From the NCBI RefSeq assembly GCF_004353225.1, contig NZ_CP037934.1, positions 2,046,001 to 2,110,000 of the forward strand: a DNA stretch of 64,000 nucleotides, written 5' to 3'. The notes under the pieces are model-generated. The model saw nothing but the letters and a program-made list of their open reading frames with translations. It was not told where the DNA came from and made no database searches. Of the stretch, positions 55,148 to 63,917 are shown piece after piece. The stretch's first letter is position 1; every line of letters begins with the position of its first letter. The position numbers and the translations under genes were made by a program. The stretch is from Marinobacter sp. JH2. GTDB lineage: Bacteria > Pseudomonadota > Gammaproteobacteria > Pseudomonadales > Oleiphilaceae.

Positions 55148-55609
55148 CTTTCGAACGTATAGAACTTTATTCACTTTCGCGACAATCTCACCGGATTCAT
55201 CGACGACATCGAGCGTCCACTCCGGCAAATATTTATCGCCGTTTTCCGTTGCCTGCCGGATTCCCTCCAACTTTGCTTCAGTCAGCTCAAAATGAGCCGT
55301 CACACGGCCTTTACCCGGCCTGATGAATTCGATGCTCGCCGCTTTATCCCAAACCACATAGCCGTTACCCAGCTTGCGCATGAGCAAAAGCATGTACATG
55401 GGATCAACCATGCTGTAGAGCGATCCGCCGAAATGAGTACCCACGTAGTTGGTGTTGTACCAACGCTGCTTCATTTCCACCGTGGCTGAGGAGAAATCAT
55501 CCGCAATATGGGTAGCTTTGATGCCGGCCCCTAGATACGGAGCAAACATATTCATCATATGCCGCAGGGAGTTGGCACTGGCTAACCAGCGTCGAATGGT
55601 TGAATTCAT
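55124..55609 (-). CDS. DUF4442 hotdog-fold thioesterase-like protein
   Basis: The protein has 161 residues of the DUF4442 type, seen in VEMKQRWYNTNYVGTHFGG and MVDPMYMLLLMRKLG, followed by DKAASIEFIRPGKGRV. The fold is that of hotdog acyl-CoA thioesterases. Substrate unknown. The ATG at 55609 is the only good start. Confidence 0.8.
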   Translation of the reverse strand: MNSTIRRWLASANSLRHMMNMFAPYLGAGIKATHIADDFSSATVEMKQRWYNTNYVGTHFGGSLYSMVDPMYMLLLMRKLGNGYVVWDKAASIEFIRPGKGRVTAHFELTEAKLEGIRQATENGDKYLPEWTLDVVDESGEIVAKVNKVLYVRKKKARANS

Positions 55610-55710
55610 CGGGTACCTCTGTGTCTTGGGAGTCTTGCAGGCGTTTTATAGCGAGCTATCTTCCTGCAAGCTAATCGAAGACTCAACCCATTTTCATACA
55701 ACCGTTTGAT

Positions 55711-56319
55711 TTATTTCAGCCCCACGAATGCCAGCTGCATTGCAATTGCAAGCATCATCAAACCAATCAAACCATCGATAACACGCCAAACTCTCGGGCG
55801 TGACAGAATCGGCGCCATCGACGACCCGAACCACGCCAGCCCTCCGAACCACAACACCGACGCACTGCTCGCTCCCACCAAAAACCCATTAGCACTTGAC
55901 TGTTGAGCCCCCACTGCCGGAACCAGCAACAAAGTATCCAAATAAACCTGTGGGTTCAGCAGGGTAACCGCCAAAGTCGTCAGTAAAACGCCTTTCAAAC
56001 TGCGCCTTTTTTGCTGCTTTGCGGTCAGTGCCGCCCGGCCCCGTCCAACCCGAATGAATGCCTGAAGCGCCAACCAACCCAAGAACACCACACCCAGCCA
56101 GCGTAGAATCTCCAAGCCTTGGGGCATCGCTGTCAACGCAGCGGATACACCAAACATCCCCAAGGTGAACAGCACGATATCGGAGATCATGCAAACTCCG
56201 GCAGACCACCAATGATGCTCTCGACGGATAGCCTGACTAAGCACATAGGCATTCTGAGCACCGATGGCAACGATAAGGCCACCGCCCACCAGGAAACCGG
56301 TCAAATAGCTTTCAAACAC
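55711..56319 (-). CDS. LysE/ArgO family amino acid exporter
   Basis: The protein has 202 residues with six hydrophobic helices. The pattern GGGLIVAIGAQNAYVLSQAI is the LysE/ArgO entry motif, and TLLNPQVYLDTLLLV is the conserved internal repeat. It should export basic amino acids such as lysine or arginine. Confidence 0.9.
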   Translation of the reverse strand: MFESYLTGFLVGGGLIVAIGAQNAYVLSQAIRREHHWWSAGVCMISDIVLFTLGMFGVSAALTAMPQGLEILRWLGVVFLGWLALQAFIRVGRGRAALTAKQQKRRSLKGVLLTTLAVTLLNPQVYLDTLLLVPAVGAQQSSANGFLVGASSASVLWFGGLAWFGSSMAPILSRPRVWRVIDGLIGLMMLAIAMQLAFVGLK

Positions 56320-56352
56320 GCATTATTCCTAATTCAGATCGTCAGAAGATGG

Positions 56353-56937
56353 TTATCGGCGGACGCCAAACCATGAAGGATAATTCAACAGAAAATACAG
56401 TGCCAACACATCGTATACAGCGTGCCAGACCATCACCATGATCAGACTGCCACTGAGTTGATAGGCGGTGCCCAAGACCAACCCCAATCCCGTTGCTATG
56501 ACAAAATAGGTAAAAGAAACGTAGTGCACCAACCCGAATAGCAATGAAGCGACAATGACCGCAGTCCACTGCTCTGTGTACTGGAGCAACCCGCCTTGGA
56601 TGGCACCTCGAAACAACAGCTCCTCACCCACCCCGGCCAGCAGGGATAACAGCAGAAGCACCGGCCAGCAATAACTCGCTGCAAACTTATACAATGCCTG
56701 CATTTGTTCACTGAGGCCGTCTGGGAAAAGACTGGCCAGCTTGGTCAGTTGCAACAAAAACAGATAGGTCGCCGCGGCTCCCACGACACCATAAACGAAC
56801 GCGTTGATCCAACCAACGTTGCCCGCCAGTACCGGAATATCAAACAACCAGAGCGCAATGGCCCCCACCACACCAATACCGCCCTGAAACAACAGGGCGG
56901 CGACTGAGGAGATTGAGGAACTTTGGCGCTTACTCAT
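56353..56937 (-). CDS. CPBP family intramembrane metalloprotease
   Basis: The protein has 194 residues with about six helices. The CPBP/Abi motif EELLFR at 105-110 and the later HYVSF and HAVYD supply the usual glutamates and histidines. Members act as intramembrane proteases or immunity factors. It is next to the dienoyl-CoA isomerase-like gene (four bases apart), a pairing that may be chance. Confidence 0.87.
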   Translation of the reverse strand: MSKRQSSSISSVAALLFQGGIGVVGAIALWLFDIPVLAGNVGWINAFVYGVVGAAATYLFLLQLTKLASLFPDGLSEQMQALYKFAASYCWPVLLLLSLLAGVGEELLFRGAIQGGLLQYTEQWTAVIVASLLFGLVHYVSFTYFVIATGLGLVLGTAYQLSGSLIMVMVWHAVYDVLALYFLLNYPSWFGVRR

Positions 56938-56940
56938 GAA

Positions 56941-57795
56941 TCAGTTAGAAAACAGATCCTTGACCGGGAACAGGTCATCGTAGGCCGGGGCCTGTTTCTG
57001 AGCCTTGGCCTGGAAGGTTTTCATCATGTCGGTCGGGCGGAACATACCGGCCTGCCAGGTAGCCATATACTTCAAGCTGTCTTCGACGCTGTGGTCACGG
57101 CTAAAGTTCAGCATTTCTTTACAGCCGGTAACCGCCAGCGGAGAGTTGGCAGCAATTTGTGCAGCGATCGCCAGCACAGCCTCAACCATTTCTTCCTGAG
57201 AGTCATACACACTATTCACAAAGCCAAGGCGTTGAGCTTCTTCGGCGCCAAATTTCCGGCCGGTGTAGGCCAACTCACGCACCACGCCTTCTGGCATCAG
57301 CTTCGGCAAGCGCTGCAATGTACCCACGTCAGCCGTCATCCCCAGCTCGGTTTCTTTAATGGTGAAATAGGCATCCTTAGTGCAATAGCGGCTGTCTGCC
57401 GCACACACCAAATCCAGTGCCCCACCAATGCAACCTCCGTGCACCGCTGCCAGCACCGGCAAACGAACCTTTTCCAAAGAAGTCAGAGTATCTTGCAGCT
57501 GCAACACCACGCGGCGCAAATTCTCAGCCATGCGGCCGGGGTCGCCACTCATAGGCACAGATTTCGGATCAGAAAACACCCCCAGATCCATGCCGGCAGA
57601 GAAATGCTTTCCAGTGGAAGAAATAACGATAGCCCGGGCATTGGTATTGGCCTCAATATCCTGCACGCAGCGAGGCAGTTCCAACCAAAACGCTTTGTTC
57701 ATCGAGTTCATCGCCTCAGGACGGCTGAACTGCACATGCGCAACGTAGTCTGTGACTTCAATATTAAAGCTTTCGTAGGTGGCAAGTTCCGACAC
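56941..57795 (-). CDS. Dienoyl-CoA isomerase-like enoyl-CoA hydratase family protein
   Basis: The protein has 284 residues and is a crotonase. Oxyanion-hole residues lie near KHFSAGMDLG and GGCIGGALDL. Glutamate 148 and aspartate 156 in KETELGMTADVGTLQRLPK match the pair of catalytic acids of the delta3,5-delta2,4-dienoyl-CoA isomerase ECH1, rather than the Glu/Glu pair of plain hydratases. It should act in beta-oxidation of polyunsaturated fatty acids. The ATG at 57795 follows AAAGGAG. Confidence 0.85.
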   Translation of the reverse strand: MSELATYESFNIEVTDYVAHVQFSRPEAMNSMNKAFWLELPRCVQDIEANTNARAIVISSTGKHFSAGMDLGVFSDPKSVPMSGDPGRMAENLRRVVLQLQDTLTSLEKVRLPVLAAVHGGCIGGALDLVCAADSRYCTKDAYFTIKETELGMTADVGTLQRLPKLMPEGVVRELAYTGRKFGAEEAQRLGFVNSVYDSQEEMVEAVLAIAAQIAANSPLAVTGCKEMLNFSRDHSVEDSLKYMATWQAGMFRPTDMMKTFQAKAQKQAPAYDDLFPVKDLFSN

Positions 57796-57944
57796 GGTGT
57801 GGCTCCTTTAAATATATGTTTTTATTACTGGCTGGTATTCAGCTCTGTATTCGTTAGCACGCACATTACCTCGAAACGAGTCCCTAGGGAACGCCCCTGA
57901 AACTTGCGGATCACGGAGGTCATGGTCCAGACTCACCACTAATA

Positions 57945-57959
57945 GTTCAAATTTTGAAC
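57945..57959. promoter_or_regulatory. Palindrome upstream of the universal stress gene
   Basis: GTTCAAA-T-TTTGAAC is a perfect 7-base inverted repeat with a one-base centre, 16 bases before the ATG of the universal stress gene and within the region shared with the divergent isomerase gene. A TetR-type or similar operator is possible. The segment also holds TCCCTAGGGA at 57881-57890. Confidence 0.4.
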
Positions 57960-57975
57960 AGAAGGAGGTCGAGTC

Positions 57976-58395
57976 ATGTACCAGAACATTCTCGTTCCCG
58001 TTGATCTGGCGCACTTAGATCGAATGGCGAAAACGCTCAACACAGCCATCGATATGGCCAAACACTACGGGGCAAGGCTCTGTTACGTCACCGTGACTAA
58101 CAGCACCCCAGGTGCTGCCGCCCACAACCCGAAGGAACTGGCAGACAAGCTCAAAGAATTCGCCGATGAGCAGGGAAAATCCCACGGTATACAGACCTAC
58201 GCTAAAGTGCTGGAGTCAGTCGACACGGCCGTTGAATTGGACGACAAGCTGCTCGGCGCAATAAAGGATACGAGCACCGATCTAGTGGTGATGGCATCCC
58301 ACTCGCCGGGAATTGGCGACGCTTTGCACCTGCTGCGCTCTAACGCGGCAGAGATCGTCAAGCACAGCAACATATCGGTCTTTGTGGTGCGCTGA
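57976..58395 (+). CDS. Universal stress protein
   Basis: The protein has 139 residues with the Usp fold: MYQNILVPVDLAHLD at the start, DLVVMASHSPG in the middle and HSNISVFVVR at the end. The nucleotide-binding loop (G-x2-G-x9-G-S/T) is not seen, which suggests the type that does not bind ATP. The ATG follows GAAGGAGG. It lies near beta-oxidation genes. Confidence 0.85.
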   Translation: MYQNILVPVDLAHLDRMAKTLNTAIDMAKHYGARLCYVTVTNSTPGAAAHNPKELADKLKEFADEQGKSHGIQTYAKVLESVDTAVELDDKLLGAIKDTSTDLVVMASHSPGIGDALHLLRSNAAEIVKHSNISVFVVR

Positions 58396-58396
58396 G

Positions 58397-58624
58397 CTAG
58401 CGCCCGTCGCCCTTGACCCCCAGGCGATCCAAATATACGTGCAATTCCTGCTCGCTGATGTTCACGTATTCCAGCACACGGCCATAAAGCATCACTGTGG
58501 GCACATTGCGCCCGCCCAATTCCTTTTGGGTTTCGCTAAGGACGTACAGTATCGTCCTCTCTGTTTTTGTGAGACCATCCCGCGCGTCGGGGATAACCTC
58601 GTCAATTCCGCGTAAACTGCTCAT
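58397..58624 (-). CDS. Small conserved-looking hypothetical protein
   Basis: The protein has 75 residues from ATG 58624. It is acidic and predicted to be mostly helical, with the pattern LTKTERTILYVLSETQKEL and YVNISEQELHVYLDRLGV. No family could be named. It begins 25 bp from the divergent OsmC-YcaO gene and its stop is one base from the universal stress stop. A longer frame from 58726 overlaps the YcaO gene and is unlikely. Confidence 0.5.
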   Translation of the reverse strand: MSSLRGIDEVIPDARDGLTKTERTILYVLSETQKELGGRNVPTVMLYGRVLEYVNISEQELHVYLDRLGVKGDGR

Positions 58625-58648
58625 ATTTCTGAATCCGGTAAGCTGCCC

Positions 58649-60835
58649 ATGGAAATCAAAGTCAATTATCTCGACAACCTGAGGCTTGAGGCCAAATTCG
58701 ACGATTTCACCGTCGTCTCGGACCAACCTGTCCGCTATAAAGGGGATGGTTCGGCGCCCGGCCCGTTCGATTACTTTCTGGCGTCCTCAGCCATGTGTGC
58801 CGCTTACTTTGTAAAGGTTTACTGCAACGCTCGAGACATTCCGACCGACAACATTCGTCTGTCGCAAAACAATATTGTAGACCCGGAAAACCGTTACAAA
58901 CAGATCTTCAAAATCCAAGTGGAGTTGCCGGAAGACATTTCCGACAAAGACCGCCAAGGTATTATCCGTTCCATCGACCGCTGCACCGTGAAGAAAGTGG
59001 TGCAAACCGGGCCAGACTTCCAGATCGAAGTGGTGGAAAACCTGGATGAAGATGCTCAGGCCTTGCTTAACGTCGGGTCCGGCGAAAACACTAGCACTTA
59101 CATTGAAGGTAAAGATCTGCCCCTGGAGCAGACCATTGCCAACATGACCGGGATCCTTTCTGATCTGGGCATGAAAATCGAGATCGCCTCCTGGCGCAAC
59201 ATTGTGCCCCACGTCTGGTCACTGCATGTTCGCGATACCGCTGCACACATGTGTTTCACCAACGGCAAAGGGGCCACCAAGGAAGCTGCGTTGGCTTCCG
59301 CACTGGGTGAGTTCATTGAACGCCTGAACTGCAACTTCTTCTATAACGATCAGTACTTCGGCCAGGACATTGCGAACAGTAAGTTCGTGCATTATCCGAA
59401 CGAGAAGTGGTTCCAGCCGGGCCCTGAGGGCGAGCTGCCCGCAGGCATTCTGGACGACTACAGCCTTGGCATCTACAACCCCGACGGCGAACTGCTGGGC
59501 ACTCATCTGTTTGACACCAACTCAGGCACACCTGAGCGAGGCATCTGCAGCATCCCTTACGTGCGCCAGTCCGATGGGGAAACCGTGTACTTCCCCTCTA
59601 ACTTGATCGAAAACCTGTTCCTCAGCAACGGCATGAGCGCTGGTAACACACTGCAGGAAGCTCAGGTTCAGTGCCTATCAGAAATCCTCGAACGGGCGGT
59701 CAAGAAAGAAATCATCGAGAACGAAATTGCCCTGCCGGACGTGCCGGACGAAGTGTTGGCAAAATACCCGGACATCGTGGAAGGTCTGAACGCCTTGGAA
59801 GAACAGGGTTTCCCGGTGCTGGTCAAAGACGCCTCTTTGGGCGGCCAGTTCCCGGTCATCTCGGTCACCGTGATGAACCCTAAAACCGGCGGCGTATTTG
59901 CTTGCTTCGGTGCCCACCCTAGCTTCCAGGTGGCGCTGGAGCGCAGCCTGACCGAGCTAATGCAGGGCCGCAGCTTCGAAGGCCTGAACGACCTGCCCGC
60001 TCCTACGTTCAACACCATGGCAGTGACAGAACCCAACAACTACGTTGAGCACTTTATTGATTCCAGCGGTGTGGTGTCCTGGCGTTTCTTCAGCTCTAAA
60101 TCCGACTACGACTTTGTGGAATGGGATTTCTCCGGCACCACAGAGGAAGAGGCCGAAGCGCTGTTTGGCATCTTCTCGGACATGGGCAAGGAATGCTATA
60201 TGGCGGTCTTTGAAGATCTCGGCGCACCGGTTTGCCGAATTCTGGTACCCGGCTATTCCGAAGTGTACCCGGTGGAAGACCTCGTTTGGGACAACACCAA
60301 TATGGCGCTGGCCTTCCGGGAAGACATCCTCAACCTGCATCGTCTGAACGAAGACGAACTGGCGAGTCTGGTTGAGCGCTTGGAAGAAGCCGAGCTAGAT
60401 GTGTACATGACAATCGTCACGCTGATCGGCATTGAGTTTGATGAGAACACCGTTTGGGGTCAGCTCACCATTCTGGAGCTGAAACTACTCATTTATCTGG
60501 CCTTGGGCGAGCTTGAAGAAGCTCTGGAACTGGTCGAAATGTTCCGGCAGTTTAACGACAACACCGTGGAACGCGGCCTCTTTTATCAGGCCATGCAGGC
60601 CTCTCTGGAGGCCACGTTGGACGAAGAGCTCGAGTTGGGAGACTATCTCTATAACTTCCGCCGAATGTTCGGCAGCGAAGTTATGGATGCCGTTGTTGGC
60701 TCACTTGATGGCTCCGTGCGCTTCTATGGACTGGAAGAAACCAGCACGAATCTGGAAGGCCTGGACAGGCATTTGAAGATGATCGAAAGCTACAAGAAGC
60801 TCCATGCCGCCCGGGCTAAAGTAGCCGGCCTGTAA
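58649..60835 (+). CDS. ycaO: OsmC-YcaO fusion protein
   Basis: The protein has 728 residues. Residues 1-140 are an OsmC/Ohr-like domain (GPFDYFLASSAMCAAYFVKVYCNARD). The YcaO domain follows (about 170-570), with SALGEFIERLNCNFFYND, ALERSLTELMQGR and related ATP-site residues. The C-terminal part (about 600-728) is helical with TPR-like features. It is known as the OsmC/YcaO fusion in marine gammaproteobacteria; E. coli YcaO, which lacks OsmC, helps thiomethylate ribosomal protein S12. The role of the OsmC part is unknown. Confidence 0.9.
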   Translation: MEIKVNYLDNLRLEAKFDDFTVVSDQPVRYKGDGSAPGPFDYFLASSAMCAAYFVKVYCNARDIPTDNIRLSQNNIVDPENRYKQIFKIQVELPEDISDKDRQGIIRSIDRCTVKKVVQTGPDFQIEVVENLDEDAQALLNVGSGENTSTYIEGKDLPLEQTIANMTGILSDLGMKIEIASWRNIVPHVWSLHVRDTAAHMCFTNGKGATKEAALASALGEFIERLNCNFFYNDQYFGQDIANSKFVHYPNEKWFQPGPEGELPAGILDDYSLGIYNPDGELLGTHLFDTNSGTPERGICSIPYVRQSDGETVYFPSNLIENLFLSNGMSAGNTLQEAQVQCLSEILERAVKKEIIENEIALPDVPDEVLAKYPDIVEGLNALEEQGFPVLVKDASLGGQFPVISVTVMNPKTGGVFACFGAHPSFQVALERSLTELMQGRSFEGLNDLPAPTFNTMAVTEPNNYVEHFIDSSGVVSWRFFSSKSDYDFVEWDFSGTTEEEAEALFGIFSDMGKECYMAVFEDLGAPVCRILVPGYSEVYPVEDLVWDNTNMALAFREDILNLHRLNEDELASLVERLEEAELDVYMTIVTLIGIEFDENTVWGQLTILELKLLIYLALGELEEALELVEMFRQFNDNTVERGLFYQAMQASLEATLDEELELGDYLYNFRRMFGSEVMDAVVGSLDGSVRFYGLEETSTNLEGLDRHLKMIESYKKLHAARAKVAGL

Positions 60836-60855
60836 CTCGACGCCTCGACCTAAAA

Positions 60856-60885
60856 CCGGAAGGGCGAATCACATTGCCCTTCCGG
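60856..60885 (-). terminator. Terminator of the lipid kinase gene
   Basis: CCGGAAGGGC (60856-60865) and GCCCTTCCGG (60876-60885) form a perfect 10-bp stem with a 10-base loop. On the minus strand it is followed by TTTT, fitting the gene whose stop lies in the loop. Confidence 0.75.
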
Positions 60886-61756
60886 CCTGCACGACTTCCC
60901 GGCCAATAACCCTCAGAACACCCTTCTTGCAGACCGCCTCAAAGGGTGTGGTACCGGCCTCGTCACCATCAACCGTCACCGGTTTAGGCTGGGTGGTGCG
61001 CACCTGACATACCGAGCTTTTCACCTGCACGATAGTGCTGGTTCGCCGAGGTGTCTTGCCGTTAAGCCGTACCATCAAAAACGCAAACAGCAATTGCAGC
61101 AATGGCCTGGGCTTCACCGCAACAACATTCAACTGTCCATCGTTGGCTGAGGCTTCCGGAATTTCGTGCCCCCCACCAAAAAAGGCACCAGAGGCGATCG
61201 CAACCGACAACCAGCGCCCTTTCATCGCCGACTCTTCGGTTTGTATTTCGGCATGAAAGCCACGCTGTTCACCGATCTGCCGAAACAGCGTAGCCACGTA
61301 ACTGAATTGCCCTAACCACTTTTTCGTCGGCCCATCCGCTTCACGGGCAGGCAGCGTTCCAAGCCCAATGTGAGCGACGTTCAAAAATATCCGCTCTCCG
61401 GCAACCGCAACATCAATGTTTTGCACGGTGCCTTCCGCGACAAGCTGGACAATCTGTTGTGGCTCATCGGGGATGTTGAGATTACGAGCAAAGTCATTGG
61501 CGGTACCGGACGGTAAAACAGCCAGAATCGCATCGTTTTCAAGACAGATTTCAGCCACACCATTGACCGTACCATCCCCACCAGCCGCCATCAGGCAATC
61601 GCCTTTGGACACTCTGCCGCGCCATTGCTCCTGCTTATCCAGATGGCAAACTTCGATATCGGAAATCCCCTGAGCCTGCAGGTGATCAAGCCAGAAATCT
61701 GCATTTCGGGTACCGTCTCCAGACCCCGGACTGTCCACTAGCCAATGAGCCATCAC
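60869..61756 (-). CDS. Diacylglycerol/lipid kinase family protein
   Basis: The protein has 295 residues and is of the DAGK/YegS type: GGDGTVN at 59-65, LPSGTANDFARN near 80, and the later HIGLGTLPARE and NDGQLNVVAVKP stretches. It should phosphorylate lipids such as diacylglycerol at the membrane. The ATG at 61756 may be replaced by one codon later. Confidence 0.85.
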   Translation of the reverse strand: MMAHWLVDSPGSGDGTRNADFWLDHLQAQGISDIEVCHLDKQEQWRGRVSKGDCLMAAGGDGTVNGVAEICLENDAILAVLPSGTANDFARNLNIPDEPQQIVQLVAEGTVQNIDVAVAGERIFLNVAHIGLGTLPAREADGPTKKWLGQFSYVATLFRQIGEQRGFHAEIQTEESAMKGRWLSVAIASGAFFGGGHEIPEASANDGQLNVVAVKPRPLLQLLFAFLMVRLNGKTPRRTSTIVQVKSSVCQVRTTQPKPVTVDGDEAGTTPFEAVCKKGVLRVIGREVVQAGRAM

Positions 61757-61832
61757 ATCCCTCTAATAAGAATTAACTACCCTTATTTGATAGCATGAAT
61801 AGCTCATTTATTCCTGCAGGAAGTATTACCGT

Positions 61833-62132
61833 ATGGCAACGCGAGTCACGATTCACTATTGCACCGGCTGCAACTGGCTATTGCGCTCGGCCTGGATGGC
61901 CCAAGAACTGCTAACCACCTTCGACGGGATGATTGACGAGCTCACCCTAACACCGGGCACAGGGGGTATTTTCGAGGTGTACGTCAATAACATCCGGATA
62001 TGGTCACGCAAGGAACAAGGGGGCTTTCCGGACATTAAGCAGTTGAAACAGCTGGTTCGCGACCAGATCGCCCCGGACCACTCTCTGGGGCATACCGATG
62101 CTCACTCCCCGCAATCAGACTCTAACCTCTGA
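61833..62132 (+). CDS. SelT/SelW/SelH family thioredoxin-fold protein
   Basis: The protein has 99 residues with the Rdx redox motif C10-x2-C13 (YCTGC). In selenoprotein W the second position may be selenocysteine; here it is cysteine. GGIFEVYVNNIRIWSRK is typical of the family. A cytosolic redox role is likely. It lies between the lipid kinase and a copper chaperone gene. Confidence 0.85.
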   Translation: MATRVTIHYCTGCNWLLRSAWMAQELLTTFDGMIDELTLTPGTGGIFEVYVNNIRIWSRKEQGGFPDIKQLKQLVRDQIAPDHSLGHTDAHSPQSDSNL

Positions 62133-62153
62133 GCGGGGCATGCGTCCCCTATT

Positions 62154-62672
62154 TCAGTGTTCCATCCCTGAATGATGCGAGTGGTCCATGACCTTGGCAT
62201 CTAAGGGCTGAACGACCAGCTTGACGGTAATATCTTCGGCATTCTCGAAATCCAGCTGGACCGGAATCATTTCACCTTCCATCAGGGGCTTTGTTAGCTG
62301 TTCCAGCATCAGGTGGTAACTGCGGGGCTTCAACTCCACGGTGCTACCTGCCGGAATGTCCAAGCCGTTAGAAAGCGGCTGCATACGCATCATCCCTTCA
62401 TGCATGGACGTTTCGTGGATAGAGACATGGCCGGCTCTGGGGCTTTCAGCCGCGACCAATCGCACTTCGTCAGCTCCGTGATTGGTGATAGTCATGTAGC
62501 CCACACCCATTGGCGTGCCCGGAGGTGTAGGGCGACTCCAGGCATTGTGAACTTCGATAGCACCGTTTGCTTGGTGGCCGTCATGATGCTGATGATCTGT
62601 TGCCCATGCTGGAGTCCCCAGAGTGGAACAGGACAGTAAAAAAGCGGTTGTCAGGCTCTTAAGTTGATTCAT
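62154..62672 (-). CDS. PCu(A)C copper chaperone
   Basis: The protein has 172 residues from ATG 62672, with a signal peptide ending PAWA. The copper-binding histidine and methionines lie in HETSMHEGMMRMQPLSNG and YHLMLEQ. Histidine-rich segments stand at both ends of the mature part (HQHHDGHQ and DHSHHSGMEH). It should deliver Cu(I) to cytochrome oxidase in the periplasm. Confidence 0.85.
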   Translation of the reverse strand: MNQLKSLTTAFLLSCSTLGTPAWATDHQHHDGHQANGAIEVHNAWSRPTPPGTPMGVGYMTITNHGADEVRLVAAESPRAGHVSIHETSMHEGMMRMQPLSNGLDIPAGSTVELKPRSYHLMLEQLTKPLMEGEMIPVQLDFENAEDITVKLVVQPLDAKVMDHSHHSGMEH

Positions 62673-62781
62673 GATGTCTCGCACAGTCAGAGGTATCTAT
62701 CTTTGTGGCCCCTAGTGTTGTTGCCACAAGGCCATTTGGCAAGACACTGATACGATCCGGTGGAATTTCCTCGCCGGATCA

Positions 62782-63906
62782 TCATTTCCCTTTTTTCAAT
62801 GCATCAACCAGCGCACCCAAGAACCGCGAGGCTTCCCCACCAGTCGCTGCCCGGTGATCGAAGGTCAGCGACAAGGGCAGAATGCGACGAATGGTCGCAG
62901 CCCCTTCATAAGGAACGACCTTTTCCCGAATGCGGCCTGCGCCAACAATCGCCACCTGTGGAGGACTGACAATGGGGTTGGCATATTGCCCCGTCATGGT
63001 GCCGAAATTAGACAAAGTGATGGTCGCGCCCTGCATTTCCTTGGGGGGAATTTTCCGAGAGGCTACCGACTCTCTCAGGTTTTCCAAACCCTGCCTCAAG
63101 TCCTTTAGGCTTCGGTGTGTAATATCCCTGAGCACCGGCACAAACAACCCCTCCGGCGTATCTACCGCAATTCCCACGTGAACTTCATCGAGCAATTGAC
63201 GGCTTAGGTTATCGCCGTCAAACCAACAATTAAGTTCCGGTACGACGGCACAGGCTTCGCCGATGGCCTGAACCAGCCTCATGGTGGTGTCAGCCCCCTT
63301 TTTCCAGTCACCAACATCCACATCCTCAAAAATAGAAACCGGCACAACCTGAGCGTGTGAGAGCGCCATGTTCTTCGCCATAGTCCGGCGAGTGCCTCGC
63401 AACGCTTCTGCATCGCCCAACTGCTTCTGGTGACTGGCCTGTTTATGCACGTCATCGGTGGAGATCAGCCCACCGGGACCACTGCCTTTGATGCTTTCCA
63501 AATTAACCCCGAGCTGCTGGGCCAGTGCCCGAACGCCCGGAGTTGCACGATTAGAACGTGCCCGCTTACTGGAGGCTGCCGCACCCACGATGAACGTATC
63601 TTGCTGAGCAGCTTTGCCCTCGCCTTTACCAGACGATTCAAGCTTGCCCACGACGGTTCCAGAGTCCTCGTCGTCGCCTTCATAAGCGAGCAAGGGTTCA
63701 CCGGTATGAATGATATCGCCCGCTTCGCCATAGAGTTTGGCAATAACACCCGCTTGCGGCGATGGCACCTCTACAATGGCTTTCGCCGTCTCTACACTGA
63801 CCAATACCTGGTCCACTTCCACGCTATCGCCCACCTTCACATGCCACTCAACGATTTCGGCTTCCGGTAGGCCTTCACCCAGATCTGGGAGTCTGAAATT
63901 TTTCAT
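62782..63906 (-). CDS. 2-oxo acid dehydrogenase E2 acyltransferase
   Basis: The protein has 374 residues. A lipoyl domain (about 1-78) has its lipoyl lysine at 42 (VETAKAIVEVPSP). A peripheral subunit-binding domain (about 115-155) has TPGVRALAQQLGV. The catalytic domain (about 165-374) ends near LTFDHRAATGGEASRF, where threonine stands at the place of the active-site aspartate of the HxxxDG motif. This variant is often seen in such short E2 proteins. It is the branched-chain or pyruvate-type core, with its E1 beta gene 11 bp upstream. Confidence 0.88.
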   Translation of the reverse strand: MKNFRLPDLGEGLPEAEIVEWHVKVGDSVEVDQVLVSVETAKAIVEVPSPQAGVIAKLYGEAGDIIHTGEPLLAYEGDDEDSGTVVGKLESSGKGEGKAAQQDTFIVGAAASSKRARSNRATPGVRALAQQLGVNLESIKGSGPGGLISTDDVHKQASHQKQLGDAEALRGTRRTMAKNMALSHAQVVPVSIFEDVDVGDWKKGADTTMRLVQAIGEACAVVPELNCWFDGDNLSRQLLDEVHVGIAVDTPEGLFVPVLRDITHRSLKDLRQGLENLRESVASRKIPPKEMQGATITLSNFGTMTGQYANPIVSPPQVAIVGAGRIREKVVPYEGAATIRRILPLSLTFDHRAATGGEASRFLGALVDALKKGK

Positions 63907-63917
63907 TATTGTCGCTC

